From: Vagococcus allomyrinae
Lineage (GTDB): Bacteria > Bacillota > Bacilli > Lactobacillales > Vagococcaceae
Length of the DNA stretch: 64,000 nt
Assembly: GCF_017829975.1 (NCBI RefSeq)
Contig: NZ_JAEEGA010000016.1
Location: 80,508-144,507 of the forward strand
Reading direction: 5' to 3'
Shown: piece after piece, positions 63,785-64,000 of the stretch
Layout: the number at the start of each line of letters is the position of its first letter
Position numbering within the stretch: the stretch's first letter is position 1
Notes under the pieces: model-generated
Databases searched by the model: none
What the model was told of the DNA's origin: nothing
Seen by the model: only the letters and a program-made list of their open reading frames with translations
Translations under genes and position numbers: made by a program

Positions 63785-64000
63785 CATAGCTTTAGCTATG
63801 TTGAACAGCCGATATCATATCTATTAAAATCTTTTTGGAATTTAACGATGACATATGTTAAACTATTTCAAAGGAGGTTTTTTCATGTCAGAAGTACATC
63901 GTGGTCGCGGGTATGTCTATTCTATACAGTATCATTTAGTTTGGTGTGTGAAATATAGACATCATATTTTGCACGGAGACATTGATACATATGTTAAAAA
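63785..64000 (+). mobile_element. IS200/IS605-family element, left end (partial)
   Basis: A small hairpin CATAGC-TTTA-GCTATG (63785-63800) followed about 85 bp later by tnpA fits the single-stranded left end of an IS200/IS605 element. The element continues past the window, so its right end and any tnpB are unseen. The exact left cleavage point cannot be set. Confidence 0.7.
63885..64000 (+). CDS. tnpA: IS200/IS605 transposase TnpA (5' part)
   Basis: The first 38 codons, starting MSEVHRGRGYVYSIQYHLVW then CVKYRHHIL, which is the typical Y1-transposase opening (beta strand with HLVWCVKYR). AAGGAGG precedes the ATG. The HUH motif and catalytic tyrosine lie beyond the window edge, so intactness cannot be judged. 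Confidence 0.85.
   Translation, partial: MSEVHRGRGYVYSIQYHLVWCVKYRHHILHGDIDTYVK

Noticed and set aside
63700..63789. Remnant of a TnpB C-terminus (frame reading AENTRDFNRVDESASVVA then stop)
   Set aside because: The open stretch is short, has no start, and the similarity to a TnpB end is not firm enough to call.

Overview
The window looks like a chromosomal segment of a low-to-mid-GC lactic acid bacterium (Firmicutes, Lactobacillales), most likely Enterococcaceae (Enterococcus/Vagococcus-like). This rests on the housekeeping order rsgA-rpe-thiN / rpmB / yloU(asp23-like)-fakA-recG ... plsX-acpP-opp, strong AGGAGG ribosome sites, many GTG/TTG starts, and multiple OppA lipoproteins. The genus is an inference. 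No rRNA, tRNA, phage or CRISPR array was seen.

Layout. (1) 1-7.8 kb: core genes (GNAT acetyltransferase, rsgA, rpe, thiN, rpmB, yloU, fakA, recG). (2) 7.8-19.8 kb: a complete branched-chain amino-acid region, leuABCD-ilvDBNCA, in the lactococcal order. It has two separate promoter/leader-peptide attenuators, one before leuA (Leu codons) and one before ilvD (Leu/Val/Ile codons), each with a good CodY-like box. (3) 20.0-21.4 kb: plsX-acpP for lipid synthesis. (4) 21.6-39.7 kb: two complete oligopeptide ABC transporters (oppDFBC and oppBCDF) with five substrate-binding lipoproteins. Three of the binding-protein genes have their own terminators and promoters, and these promoters share a conserved element inside the spacer. 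The fifth appears to start at ATA. (5) 40.0-41.3 kb: aspartate ammonia-lyase. (6) 41.4-43.5 kb: a small accessory island with an HTH/TPR-like regulator, an 83-aa protein, about four copies of a 110-bp tandem repeat, and tiny translationally coupled ORFs. (7) 43.5-63.6 kb: a glycan locus with a broken GntR regulator beside a perfect operator-like palindrome, a mannose-6-phosphate isomerase with an extra N-terminal domain, a ROK protein, two GH38-type alpha-mannosidases, YesL/YesN-type regulators, a GH29 alpha-L-fucosidase, a carbohydrate ABC importer lacking an ATPase, a glycosylasparaginase and a putative GH151/GHL6-like hydrolase. (8) 63.8 kb to the end: the left end and tnpA start of an IS200/IS605-family element.

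How it fits together. The opp systems import peptides and aspA can deaminate aspartate. The leu/ilv region makes branched-chain amino acids when peptides are scarce, under CodY plus attenuation. The glycan locus contains the enzymes expected for dismantling imported, core-fucosylated N-glycan remnants: alpha-mannose removal, fucose removal, cleavage of the GlcNAc-Asn bond, then Man6P to Fru6P. None of these hydrolases shows a signal peptide, so I infer uptake first and digestion in the cytoplasm. The most novel-looking items are this N-glycan locus, the paired attenuators with a shared RNA core, the 110-bp repeat island, and the OppA promoter element.
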